Below are positions 11,791 through 24,200 of a DNA stretch of 64,000 bases, one piece after another. Made by a program: the position numbers and the translations under genes. Numbering within the stretch: the stretch's first letter is position 1; each line of letters starts with the position of its first letter. The notes under the pieces were generated by a model. That model saw only the letters and a list, made by a program, of their open reading frames with translations. It did no database searches and was not told the DNA's origin. Origin of the DNA: Tolypeutes matacus (taxonomy: Eukaryota > Chordata > Mammalia > Cingulata > Chlamyphoridae); the NCBI GenBank assembly GCA_026826555.1, contig JAKSZT010021121.1:1186470-1250469 (forward strand), written 5' to 3'.

Positions 11791-11989
11791 TGATGAGAAT
11801 GTAGCGGGGGGAAAAGGGCTTTAAGAGTCCTCAGAGAGGGAGGTTAACTCTGCCTCGAGCAATCGGGGAGGGCTTCCCAGAATGGTGATGGGGGGCTCAG
11901 GCCGTGGTGGAGGATGGACACATCTGTCGTAGTAATTGCACCTGCTTCCTATGGAAATCCACTCTGGGCAGCTCAGACACCACCTCTAT

Positions 11990-12110
11990 TCCCCATCCCC
12001 ATGGCTGGCATGGATCGTGCTCTCCTTGAGCAGACGAGGGAACTGAGGCTCAGAGAGGGGAGTCTCTTGCCCATGGTTGCAGAGTAAGTGGGCGGGTAGT
12101 CCAGAGTCTC
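11990..12110 (-). repeat. MIR SINE fragment
   Basis: GGGAACTGAGGCTCAGAGAG, CTCTTGCCCATGG and GTTGCAGAGTAAGTGG follow the antisense MIR core. Confidence 0.7.
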
Positions 12111-12694
12111 ACCTCCTCCCCAGCAGGACACCGTGATGTCTGTGAGGACCTTGAGAGCAGGAGGGGGTGCCGAGTCCATTCAGACGGGATGGCCAAGAGT
12201 CCGCCGGGCCTCGGGCTGGTCCTCGGTACACGGGTAGGAAGAAGGCTGGGGCGAGGGCATTCTGGGCAGGGCTTCGCTCCCTTCTGGCTGCAGCAGACCC
12301 TGGCTGGTGAGACTCTACTTTGCTACCAGGAAGTGGATCTGCCCAGCGCTTGGGGGTTAACCCTTCGTGCAACCAGGCACAGTCCCAGCCAGGCCAAGCT
12401 GGGGAGAGTCGTCAGCTGCCCTGTCTGCCTGCCCAGCAGCACCCCAGGGAGCTGTGGCTGTGTTCTTGCTGGGCTGTCACTGAGGCTTGGACAGGGCCCT
12501 GATGTCCAGCCTTGTGCCTAGCAGGCCTCTGGGCACAGGACCGGCCGACTGTTAACACCACAGGGTCTCGGCCAGGTGATAGGAACTACAGCAACTGCAG
12601 GGTCTGTGAATGTGGTCCGTCACCACTTTCCATCGTTACAACCAGCTCTGCTGCACGAGCAGCCCCAGACCAGGTCCTGAATTTACCTTTCTGC

Positions 12695-12870
12695 GGTTGA
12701 TATGTACAGAGGCCTTTGGGTAGGTGTGGGCATCCCCACTGCACAGATGGGGGACAGGCTCCAATGGTCCAGTGGCTTGCTTGGGGTCACCAGCTGGGAA
12801 GTAGTAGAGCTGGGGCTCGAACCCCCATCAGTCTGACTCCACGGCCCATGCACTAAAGTCCATGCTATGT
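12695..12870 (-). repeat. MIR SINE fragment
   Basis: GCACAGATGGGGGACAGGCT, GGTCACCAGCTGGGAAGTAG, GGGGCTCGAACCCCCATCAG and TCTGACTCCACGGCCCATG follow the antisense MIR core and tRNA-related head. Confidence 0.75.
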
Positions 12871-13379
12871 AAGACCTGCATCCCTTGTACACTCTTCCTG
12901 AAAAAGAGAGTAGATCCCTGTAACGCACCTCCACTGGTAGCGCTCTGGGTTCTCGTTGTCTGCACCACAGTGCTCTGGGGTAGGTCCTGCGTTTACCCCC
13001 ATTGCCTGGACGTGGAGACTGAGGCTCGCAGGGGTGAGGTCAGGGAGCCACAGTTTGGGAGCAGCACTTGCCAGATTTGCCCCTGGGACTATCCCACTTC
13101 AAAATCTGGCTCCCTTTCCACCTCCCCACATCACATCTCATTCCTGCTAGGAAGCAAGTTAGAACGGCGCCTGGCACCTAGGGAGCTCTGTGTGTTTTGT
13201 TAAATGAATAAAAGAAAATGACTTCCAAGGTGACTGGCTCATCCCGCCATGGAAAAGAGCAACAGCTCAGCTGGGTCTGCGGGCACTGGCGTGGTAGCCC
13301 TGCTGGGAGGAGGCCTCACCAGCCCAGGGGGGCTGAAGAACCTCTCCCAGGGTATTGATCTTAGTGACGGTGACCCTGC

Positions 13380-13540
13380 CGTGACAGCTGTTACAGGCCA
13401 GGCCCTGTGCAAAGTGCTCTCCATGTGGTAGTTGATTGAAATCCTCATGACAACCCTGGTAGCTCCATTTTGCAGATGGGGACACTAAGGCTAAGGGGTG
13501 GGTGGCAGGCTCAAGTCACATGGCGGGAAAGTGGCTAACT
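13380..13540 (-). repeat. MIR SINE fragment
   Basis: CAGGCCCTGTGCAAAGTGCT, ATCCTCATGACAACCCTGG and TTTTGCAGATGGGGACACTA follow antisense MIR. Confidence 0.75.
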
Positions 13541-14079
13541 CTACGGCCTTGCTTCTGCCTCGTGGCCCTCTGGCCTGCCTTTTCCCTCCTGCGCTGTCCA
13601 TCTGAGTCCCGGCTTCCCTCGTGTCCTTGCTCGGCTCCCCCCACACCACTTGGTGTGTGTGCTTTCCACCCCCACCCCTCCTCCATCCTGGGAGACCACC
13701 GAGAGCTGGGAGGCACAGTGAGTGTAATAAAACCTGCCCCCCATTACTGCTGGAGCTGCTGAGGCCCAGAGAGAAGGGTCTTGCTCAAGGTCACACAGCA
13801 AGCCCACAGCGAGCCAGGATCAGAACCCGGCCTGGACGCCCCTGCTGTGCTTGAGCCTGGGCCTTGACGTCCACCGTCTGAATGCTTATCTGGGGCTCTG
13901 GACGGGGCAGGACATGGCCAGCGCGGCATCCCCAGGCCGGGGACATTACCTGATTTCCCATGTGTGCCCGCCCTGGCTTCCACACCTCAGAAACAGGAGT
14001 CCGAGATGTTCCGCTCTGCCAGACGGATGAGGGGGTCCCCAGGATAACACGTAATCAGTGCTGGAAGAATGGTTCAGGG

Positions 14080-14240
14080 ATGGGTAGCAGGAGACCTGGC
14101 TTCATGCCTTGGCCCTGCCACCACTTTTGTGTGTGGCTTTAGGCAGGTCACAACTCTTCTCTAGGCCTCAGTTTCCCCTTATAGAGGGGGTTTGGTAATA
14201 TATCCCCTGCCCACTGCAGTATTGAGCTCATTAACTTGAG
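14080..14240 (+). repeat. MIR SINE fragment
   Basis: GGCCCTGCCACCACTTTTGT, TTAGGCAGGTCACAACTCTT and CTAGGCCTCAGTTTCCCC match the MIR sense core. Confidence 0.75.
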
Positions 14241-14439
14241 GATATTTTCTGGTGCTGGAAGAGCTGCCTAGTCTCTGAAGTGTTGAGTGAAGGTGGTATT
14301 GGCTTCTTGAAATCTCAGCCAAATGAGCCTCTCCATCTGTCAGCCAGGAGCAGGGAGGGCGAGGAGAGCTCTAGCCCTTTGCCCTCGAATGAAGGGAAGG
14401 AGATCAGCGCTAGCCACTTGCATGCATCAAACCGCTCAA

Positions 14440-14590
14440 ACCCTTGCTGCTGCTCAAAGTGCCCTACCTGGGAGCTTGTTGGAAATGCAGAATCTCAGGC
14501 CCTGTGCCCCAGAACTCCTGAATCAGAATCTGCATTTTAACAGGGTCCCCGGCTGATGTGTGTGCAATTGAAAGGTGAGAAGAACTGACT
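14440..14590 (+). repeat. MER5-like hAT DNA transposon fragment
   Basis: GGGAGCTTGTTGGAAATGCA, AATCTCAGGCCC and TGAATCAGAATCTGCATTTT follow the MER5A order. The terminal inverted repeats are eroded. Confidence 0.65.
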
Positions 14591-15025
14591 CAAACCATCC
14601 CAAGTGGCCCTTTTAGGTCACCTGTGACTCTAGTCATGATAAATACAAATAAATAAGAGGTAGGTGCAGCCATTGGGCACACCTGAGCCTCTTCAGACCT
14701 CAGAGTCCCCATCTGCAAAGTGGGTGGAGTTGGAGGCATACTGGCCCGGTGGTTTTCAAATTGTGTTCCTGGGAGCCCCATGGCTCCCTGGAGGAGCCTC
14801 AGGGGCTGCCACGGGGGGCTTGCATAGGGGGCTGAGTGGGCTGCGGCCTACCCTGCACTACGCATGTGGCCTTGCATGTCTGTGTGGTGCCCTGGGCTCC
14901 AAGGTGAGTCTCCTTAGAGAGGTGAGTCTGTGGCTAAGAGTTTTGCGACCCCTGGGGCATGTGGGCTGCAGGGTTTGTCTCGGGCCCGGAGTGTGGGTCA
15001 CTGAGCAGATTGTCTGGGTCCCCAG

Positions 15026-15285
15026 GGAGCGCTTGAAGCGCAGCCAGAAGAGCACCAAGGTGGAGGGTCCGGAGCCTGCGCCGGCCGAGGCCTCGCTGAG
15101 CGCCGAGCAGGGAACGATGACAGAGGTGAAGGTGAAGACGGAGCTGCCCGACGACTACATCCAGGAGGTGATCTGGCAGGGCGAGGCCAAGGAGGACAAG
15201 AAGGTGGTCAGCAAGGATGGCACCGGGGACGTGCCTGCCGAGATCTGCGTGGTGATCGGCGGTGTCCGTAACCAGCAGACCCTGG
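15026..15285 (+). CDS. ZNF618: ZNF618 exon, N-terminal acidic region (260 bp)
   Basis: The acceptor follows a CCCCAG and the donor is G|GTGAG. The first base completes a codon begun in an upstream exon (phase 2 in); the last base starts an Asp codon finished at 24419 (phase 1 out). It reads [14 protein letters not shown], then [17 protein letters not shown], and ends VCVVIGG-like into NQQTL, matching the N-terminal region of ZNF618. It is lysine/glutamate-rich without a folded-domain signature. VKTE fits the SUMO consensus (hydrophobic-K-x-E). An internal ATG at 15117 opens MTEVKVK and could serve as a start in a shorter isoform. About 21 CpGs in 260 bp make it far richer in CpG than the flanking intron. 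The upstream exon encoding the initiator methionine is not seen. Confidence 0.95.
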
Positions 15286-18200
15286 GTGAGTGTCCGTCCG
15301 CGAGGGTCGGGGCCAGGGCCAGAGTCCTGGGGAGAAAGGCCCTGGGGTCTCTGCCCTCTCCCTGGCTGAGAGAATCTTCCTTGGCTCTCTTCTGCCCTCT
15401 GGGTGAGAGCTGAGCTCCTCAGACTTGCCTTTGCTTACAGTTCTAGCCTGGAGAGCTTGTTCTCTTTCTGCCTGGGGTAGCAGACCCTTCCCATCTGTGC
15501 AGACCTTGTTCAAGTCCAATGCCTTGAACCTGGGCAGGCACAGTGCATATCCGCCACCCCTTGGGGCTCCCACACTGCTGCTGGGTCCAGCACAGCACTT
15601 AGCACTCGGTGCCCTAAATGCCTGTTTGCTTTCCTTCCTCCTCGGCTTGATTGTACGCTCTTGGGGGCAGCTCCCAGTCTGGATCCTGCACAGAACAGAA
15701 GCCCGTCAGGATTGTGTTGGTGACAGACCGGTGCCTTTCCCGTCTGGTTTGGACTGGGCTCAGAAGAGCACTGTAGGAACTAATTCATTAGCAGTTACTT
15801 CTCCCCTTGCCTTTCTCTAGCATGAGCCAGGGGATATTCCTCAGGGGTGTCCTGTGGTCCTGCCAGGTCCACAGACTCCGTTGCCTGCTAGGACCAGGCC
15901 AATGGGTTTATGTCACAGAAATGCAAATGAGTGAAACATAGCAGGGGGTGGGGACTGTGCCCGGCTGCAGAGCCCATACCCCACTGCGGAGCATGGCTAC
16001 CCCTCAGCTGCCGCTGATGGTTACTGGATAGGGATATGGACTCAGCGTTTTCCAAAATGAAAAATTTGACATGAATTCTTTGGCCTTTAAATGTTGGCAA
16101 CTGCCAGTCTACACATGTCCGTGGGTCAGATTATTCTATGGCCACAAGTTTGCAACCCTGGTGTGTAAAATCAAGTCCACATTCCTCAGCCATGCACTGA
16201 GGCCTTGCCTCGCCTGGGCCCAGGCTTCTGTTTTCATCCTCTCCCTCCCTATTCCCCATGCTCATTCTGACCTGAGACCCCTGCATGGCCTGCAGTGCTG
16301 CCCCTGCCTCCTCTGTACCTGCCCTTCCTTGTCCAGCTCTCCCACACCTCCTCAGCTTCCCAGTGCCTCCGTCTTCCTGGGTCACATCCTGTGTGTGGCA
16401 TGTGGGGCACTTGGGAAGGTTCCCCTGGGAAGATTCCCTAACTCTAGACCTGAGTCCTGCTGCCTTTTCTTCCAGCCTCGTACACCCCTCCCAGTTATCC
16501 CTCCATTGGCTACAGCCACCATCTCTGCCATTGGGACCATTGCAGCATCCTGCTAGCAGCCCTGCCTCCCCCTTCCACATGGGCTGCCAGGAGACCTTGG
16601 CAGAAACTGACCGTGATGCTCCCTTGCTACCAACCTCGGGGCTCCCCACTGTCTTGAGGGCCAAAGCCATACTCGTTTACATGGCATCAAGGTCCCCCAT
16701 AACCTCGCCTTGTCTGGCCTTCTGGCCCCATTTCTTGCTTCTGGTTCTCCTGACCCTTCGTTCAGCAGTCTGTCCTTCACTCTGGCACATTCTGCTTTCT
16801 GCAGCACACTGTCTGTTTCCTGCCCTTTGCTTGTGCTGGTTTGTCTCTCTGGAATACCTTGGTCCATCTCTGCACGCCCAAATCCAACCCCTTTCCGAGG
16901 CCAGTTCCAATGCCACCGCCCGTCAGAAGCCTTCTGTGAGCTTTTCTGGTCAGAAGTGGTCTGTTGGTACCTTGCCCTTCTCGCAGGGCACTTCCCTCAC
17001 TGCTTTCCATTAGATGGGCCCTGTCTGCCCGTCTCTGCCCTGAGATCGGGAGCTCCTGGGACCTGTCTGATTCAGCTCTTTGCTTCCAACTCCCACCCCA
17101 CAGCACCCAGCCAGGTCGTGGCCTCCAGGAAGCCATGTAGGCGTCGGTGCTGTAACTGTCACAATGGAGCTGGGTTATGCTGCAGCCGCAAAAAACCCAA
17201 AACTTTCGACGGCTTAAATGACAAAGACTTATTTCTTCTTCACACAACGTGCCATCGTGGGTCAGCTGTGGGCTCTGCTAGGGTGAAGATCCAGGCTGCA
17301 CACAGCCATTGGCTGGAATGTGGCCTGTCACGGGACAAAAGGAAAGAAAGCTCTGGAGGCTTCTCACACTGGCATTACCTGCTGTATCCCAGAAGTGAGG
17401 AGTGTTCATTCAGCTCACAGTCACTGGCCATAACTAGTCCCTTGGCCCCACCTAACCTCAGGGAGGCCAGGAAATGTGCCATTGCCCATGTGAACCAGAA
17501 ATATTTAATAAATGGAGTTAAAGACTACCCCAGTGCTGAGTGAGAGCGTGAGTCTTTCCAGGGGCATGTGCCTGCCCTCCCTCCATCAGTACTTACTCTC
17601 TATGGCCAAAGACCTTGTTAACCGCCAGTGGATTTGTTAGTTATTGGAGGGAGAGACCTGTCCTTGTTCTCTTTGAGGTGTGTGTTAAGAGCCATTGGAC
17701 CCATCCTGTCACCAAGAGATGCCCAGAGAAGGGTGGGGCATCTGAGTCTTGGGATGGAGCCTGTGGTCTGGATTAGGTGGGGAAAGCCTTGAGCAGCCAA
17801 GCCAGGGAGATGTTTGGAGTCCTTCCTGGGCCAGCTGCATGCCCACTGAGTGGTCCCGGGCCCTCGAGCCTCAGGTCAGCCACCAAAGCTGGTTTCCAGC
17901 TCAGCACCGGGAGCCTTGGCCTCACCGTGCCTTAGTGTCCCCATCTCTTAAATGAATCATGGTCCCTGCCCCTAGACACTCGGACTCAGAGTGAATCCAG
18001 GCTTCACAGCTGGACATTATAGCAGTGGTATCTGGGGTAAGTTACTTCCCACAATTGCAAATTCATGGGGTGTTGTAAGGTTCCAACAAAATATAAACGC
18101 CAAGTGCTCAGGCTTGAGCTTAATAACAATTCACTGTTAGTAGCAGCAGTACTTGTAGTACTAGAATGAAACACCACTCCCAGGGGAAGGAGTGGGAAGA

Positions 18201-21200
18201 GTTCCTGCTTTTTCCCAAGTCTAAGAAATAAGCCAGGATGACAGAGAAAGGATGGGCTGGAGAAGCAGCTGGGCTCTGGGTGAGACATCAGGGGTTCCAT
18301 CTGAGAATGGGCAGGGAAACCTGTCCAGCCCCTGGGACGCCTTCTAGTGCTGCCTCCCGAGGATTCAGGGACTTTGAGCAGCTTATGCAAGGTCTGAGTG
18401 ACCAGCTTTAGGCAGACCCTTGTGAAAAAGGCAGAAGAGCCACGGGGACAAGTGACCAGTGGAGCTGCCATATTGGAGTCCACACCGGAGTGGGTCCAGA
18501 GCACTCCCCCCCCCGGCCAGGAGGCTTCTGCGCATCCCAAAGGCAGGCCCTCCGCCTTGGGAGCGTGTGTGGTTTCTGTCAAGGGCCAGGCCCCGGGGAA
18601 GCTGGCTTGGCCTCAGCACCAGGAAGGAAAGGCATGAAAAAAAGATAGCAGCATTAGAATTGAACCCTTTGAACCCATCCAGCCTCATCTTGGCACGTAG
18701 ATTTTATCTCGTGGGCCAAGGCCAGCCGCTGCTGCTGACTGCTGGGAGTGTGTGCCAAGGACGCCGACTGGCGGCATGGTTGCTTTTTACATCTGCCGGG
18801 GATGTAGAGGCGGGCAGTGGGGCCACACAGGCTGTAGACTTGACGGCCCCAACCCCCTCGATGTACAAAGGGGTGAACAGAGACCTCAGGAAAGGTAGAG
18901 AGTTTGTTGGGGTCACCCAGTGATTGGCGACAGTTTCTTCCACTTCGTGGAGGGCTTGCTCCAGCCCCCAGCAACCCCCTCCCACCCTGGTCTAAAAGCA
19001 AAGCCAGGAAGGAACATGCTCCTGGGGGCCAGCTGGAGTGGAGGATGCTGGTTGGAGCCCCCCTTTAAATAAGCTCAGGCCACATCGTCCCTCCTGTGCC
19101 CTGGTGGCTGGGCCCTGCGGAGTCGATGTGATCCCGAGGCCCTTGGCCGAGCAGCGCAGGTTCTGTGGCGCCAAGGCCTCCAGAGTGCTTCGTGCACCCA
19201 GCCACGCTCAGGGCTTCAAGCCGGCTCCGTTGCTGAATGGAAAGTGTTCCTGTTGGGTCACCCAGGGCTACTCCCCGAGGGAGCCTCCCGCTTGCTCCAC
19301 CCCCAACTCCCTTGCCAAGTCCTCAGTGGCCCTTTAACAGCCATCAAACAGACAGTGTTCCCAGTGACACAGACACAATCCAAGGCACTTCCCGTGGAGG
19401 AGCCCGGGTCACGGACACGTGGATGGCATTTGGCAGCTCCTCAGGCGGGCAGAGTCAGGAGGGCGCCCACGCCCAGGAGGCTAGCTGCCAAGCTCGCACT
19501 GCTCGTTGCTGCTCCTCTGCGGCCCAGAAATCCCTTGTCCTGAGAAGGGTTTCTCTCACTCGTAGAAAGAGCCTTACTGATCCAGGAGCCAGCATGGGGT
19601 CTGGGGACAAGACCTTGAACTGCCTTTTATGGCAAGGAGGACAGGGATAATACTGAACCCGACAACTTTGTTGGATGAAATCAGAAGTGAAAGGAAGCGA
19701 GCTAGCAGTGGCCCCTGTCCCCCTGGCGAGCTGCCTGCGGAGCTCTGCCCTGCAGCCCCGAGGTGGAGTGGCAGAAGCACATTCCCCAAGGAATGCTAAA
19801 CACAAGGCACTGCCATTGCTACTCCGATTCCACGTTGATGGCAGGCTTCACGCCTTGGTCGCTGCCCACTGTCCCAACAATGCAGCCTCAGAATCCTTCT
19901 CAACAACTGCACCAGGAAGTCACTGCCCGCTGGCCAGTTTGAATTGATTCTGAAGTGGAAGCCTGCTTGCCCTCCTTGTGCTAGGAGGTGAAGACGAGGT
20001 AAGCTGGGTTTACGACAATCAGGGCATCCAGCCACAGAGCATTTTCTGGTTCCGAGAGATGACGACAGCCTGATCCATCGTGGTGGTCTTTCCTTGTGCT
20101 GCGGAGCTCAGTGGCGCGCCATCGGTCCTTAATCCCGAGGAGCTGACAGAGGAGGGAGCCGGGAGAGTCACAGCTGTCGGGACACCTGGGTGGTTCTGGA
20201 CTTTTTCAGTGGGGTACAGGAGCCTTGCCTGAGCGCCTCTCAGATGAGGGAGGTGGACCAGCTGAGTCATTTCCAGAGTTAACTAGAGTGGGGAGGAGCT
20301 AGGAGCTGTTTGTCCTGGGGAGGAGGAGGCTGGGAATGGGGGGGGTGGGGAGAATCTAAGTGTTCACAACTCACAGCTTTTGGAGAGGGAGAGCATCCCA
20401 GCCTGAGATGGAGCATACACATTCCAGGTGGTACCAACCATTGTGGGGAAAGCACCAGGAGGTAATTTCAATTCAGTAAAAGAAAGGACTTTGGAATGGT
20501 GGAAACTCGTAGCAGAATGTAGGCCTATGAGGGAGTGAGTTCCCTGTCCTGGAACTCAGAGATGAATGAGCAAAGAAGGTCACGGGACAGGGTGCAGGAG
20601 GGGGAGCATCAAGGATCAGATGTGTGCTCAGATTCTCCCAGGTCATTTCTGCGCGGCGAGCTTCGAGAGCCAAGGGGTGGAGGAGGAGGTGGCGGCGGTG
20701 GCTCAGCCACGGCCCTGGAAGGAGCAACAGAAGAGCACGACAGCCCTTCAGATACAGCCACGTGGGTTTCAGCCGGTGACAAACCCGGGCAGCGAAGGTG
20801 CCAGGTCCTGCTTCATGGTGCCAGCTGACGGTTGGTTTCCTTTTTCAGTAGGTTGTTGGCAGGGCCTTGCGCCTGAGCCTGCCAGAACCAACACTCAGCT
20901 TCTTGCTGCAGCCACTCGGAGAGGAGGGGTCTGGCCGCCTCCCAGGCATATCCTTTCCTTGCTGCTGGTTCTTCATCTGGCGGGGAGCTGGCAAGAGGGA
21001 CCCGGCTGTAATTCAGGAGACCCGGGTCTGTCCTGGTGTGGGGCTTTGCACAACCCCCTTAATCTCTCTGAACCACAGTGTCTTGAGCGGTCAGTGGGTA
21101 TAATAAAACCCGCCGGTCGTTCCAGTGGGATTGTTGAGGGGCAGAGTGAGGTGAGAGGTGTGGAAGTATTTTTAAAGAGGGACAAAGAAGTCAAAGCAGA

Positions 21201-24200
21201 ATCTAGTGGTATTAGCAGAAGCCTCAGGGTGTGGATCCATTTGGGGTTACCTCGAGCAGTGAGAACCTAAGAGGCCAGCGGCTGCAACATTTTTGTTCAA
21301 TAACTTCTGAAAGAATTTTGAAAAGTCGTATATGCCCTTTCACATTTTGGAGTTGACCCCTTACATTTTTATCCAAAGTTTTAAGTTATTGCAAAGGATA
21401 TAATTTGTGGAGTATTGTTTTTTGTTCTTTTTTTTTTAATGGTGTTTGAAAATAAAACTGTGACTCATTCTTTTACCCAAGGGAATCCAAGCACCATTGC
21501 AATTTGATACCCACCCTCAGCCAATTAAAAAACAGGAGCAAACTCATCTTTAACAGTCAGAAATTTTATATCTTTCCTTTTTCTCCTTGAAGTCCTATTT
21601 CCAGCCCACTTCTGCTATAGCATTTTATCCTAATGTAATATATTTTTTATGCTTGAAATCTTTTATTGATCACTGTTTCACACTCATCTGCCACAACAAG
21701 ATGTACATAAATTGAAATTGAAATTTTAAAAAAAATTCACTGGCATCACAGAGCTCTACATTTGAAAAACATTTTTCCAGATTGAGTTATTATTAGTATA
21801 CAATTAATCAAAACACATTTTGATAAATATTAAATGTAAAAGTAAAAAACTTTTGAAAATGTACCTCTTAGTGAAATGGATGGGGCTGTATTTTTTTCTC
21901 AATTGGCTCATGTATCTGTAAATCCATATTTCTTACTGCTAGAATGTGTCAAGATTCAGCATTAATTTAATTTCTGTTTTTCGCTGTTCATAGGTATAAG
22001 TGCTTAGAAACCTTGATTATATAAATAAGGAGCTGGGGATGGACGGATTTTGTTGTAGCGGTGTCACTCGATTCTTTGAACTCCTTCCAAGTTGTATGCC
22101 AAAAATCACAAAGGGGTCTATCATCAGACATTATTTTAATGGTCTCCTCGCCGACAACTCCATTAGATCCTTCTTCAGTTTTGTTGAAAGCCGAAAATTG
22201 AAAATCACCTGATTCGGAAAAGGAGTTGTTTCCCTGCTCATTAGATTCACTCGCTCTAATTCCGACACCCATATTTCTGATGCCTCTTTGTTTAGCACCC
22301 TGAGGTTTTCATCCCCCAGGGACGCCACCGTGGTAAGATTAGGGGCTAGTGTAAGACATGCCTATTGTAACGGGGAAGGAGGGTGAAGAAGTGGGGGAGA
22401 TGAGAGACCCAGCTTGAGGGGAGCCCCCTCGCCTGCCGCCTGGTCCGGCACATTGACTCGAGGAAGGAATACGTCTGGAAGGTGGTGGTTGAGAAATTGA
22501 TTCTCCTGAAAGTGCTTGTGCTCACATCTCCCTTGGACCATCTCTATAGATATTTAGTCTGAGTCCAAGCCCCAGACAGGCTTAGGAAGTCCACTTGTCC
22601 ATGACTCAGTTTCCCAAGTCACCCTGTCCCCCAGCCAGTCCTGCGCCGGGCCCTTGATGAGTCTTAGAAAGAAGAGGAGCATCTGGGCTGGGAACAGCAG
22701 CTTCTGGGAAGCCAAGGGACCACCTCCCTGTTCCCAGCCTTGTGTTCTCGCATTCACCGACTGAATTTCTGTCATGTTGCATTTTGTGAGCTTATCTGGA
22801 GCAAGCTGGGTGCAAATAATAATAGAGTTGAGGGTTCCACACGTCCCTTGTCCTCAAGAGACTGCCCTCCTCTCTCTACGTCTTCCCCCTCCTCCCTCCT
22901 GTGGCCTTGGCAGCCAGTCCCACCTGTCCTCACCTGATTGGCCCAACCCTCTCCGGAGGGAGCTAAGCCAGGCTTTCTGCCAGGTGACTAGAGAAAATGC
23001 TTGGCAGGCGCTGTTAAGTTCTCGTTGTGGCCTTAGTGACGGCAGGAATGGGGTGGAGGAAAAGGCTGGGATCCTGTGTGCTGGCATGCCAGGGCTCTTG
23101 ACATGGAGTGCTGGGGAGTCCTGTGTTAGCACCCAGACCTGGTAGGGGGTGCTGCCCTGCGGAGCTAGAGGGAGCCCCATGGCTGAAGGGGTCACACAGT
23201 TCTCTTGGCAGGCAGGACATGGCCTGGCATGGTGGGAACAGGATGGCTCTGGAGCCCTGGACGCTGCTTCTGAGCTCTGTTCCTCTCCGGCCATTAGCTG
23301 AGTAACCCCAGGCCCGGGCGCCTGGCTTTCAGGACTTGTAAGCTCCTTGTTGAGTGGGTGTTAAGTTGCCCCACCACACTAGGACTTCAGAAAAGATGGA
23401 GGACAGAATGAGACCTGGGCATATGTGGTAAATGGTAAACGTAAATATTCTCTTCCCGGTGCTCTCTGCGAGGCTGATTGGGTGGCGATTGTGCTCATGG
23501 GCTGTGGTGTGAGCAGAGCAGCCTCTGGCATTGGCGCGTCATCTCCCTGATCCTCACTCCCCTCGGCTGGAAAAGGGGGATAGAAATAACCCTTGTCTCC
23601 TGCAGTTGTAAGGAGTGGCTGAGCTGATGTGTGAGGGAGCCCTGGGGTCTGGACAGCTCCCCTCTATTTGGTGTGTGAAATGGGGCAAGAGGTGGCACAC
23701 ACCTGCCCCCAGCCTCGGCCTCCCCTCCTGTGCAGTAGGGCCAGAGATCATTACCATGCAGAGATGTTGTAGAGATGTAAATGCACCAACGAGAGGCAGG
23801 CCTGGCACCTGGGGCAGGTGGTAATGGGCATCACCATGAGTCACGAAGGGACAAAAGGGTGTTGGGGAGCCCAGTGGCCTACAGATGAGCCCGTCACCAG
23901 ATGGGGATGCTCGGGCCGAGGATCCTGAGAAGGGCCCCAGTGTCCCCCTGCTCCAGCCCAAGCCACCTGGCTGTGGGCTGGGGGATGCAAGGCCACAGCA
24001 TGCACGGGCACCTCTCCTTGCTGGAAGGTTCTGGGGGAGAAACTTTGTTATAATCTTACTATATATGATGTTATGTTATACCCATGAATCATAATACAAA
24101 GCTTGTCTGAATTTTAAAGAGAAAACACAAAACTCTGGGAGAATTTCAGCCAGTTTCTGCCTATCCCTGCCTCTTCAGGAAACACACGGATGCCTGTTGG

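Noticed and set aside
16285..17543. Overlapping 242- and 277-codon open frames
   Set aside because: They run across L2 and another ancient repeat, have low-complexity Pro/Ser/Leu content, no domain and no splice-phase match.
20535..21270. 234-codon open frame
   Set aside because: Includes a GGA/GGC-rich low-complexity stretch; no domain, no splice evidence.
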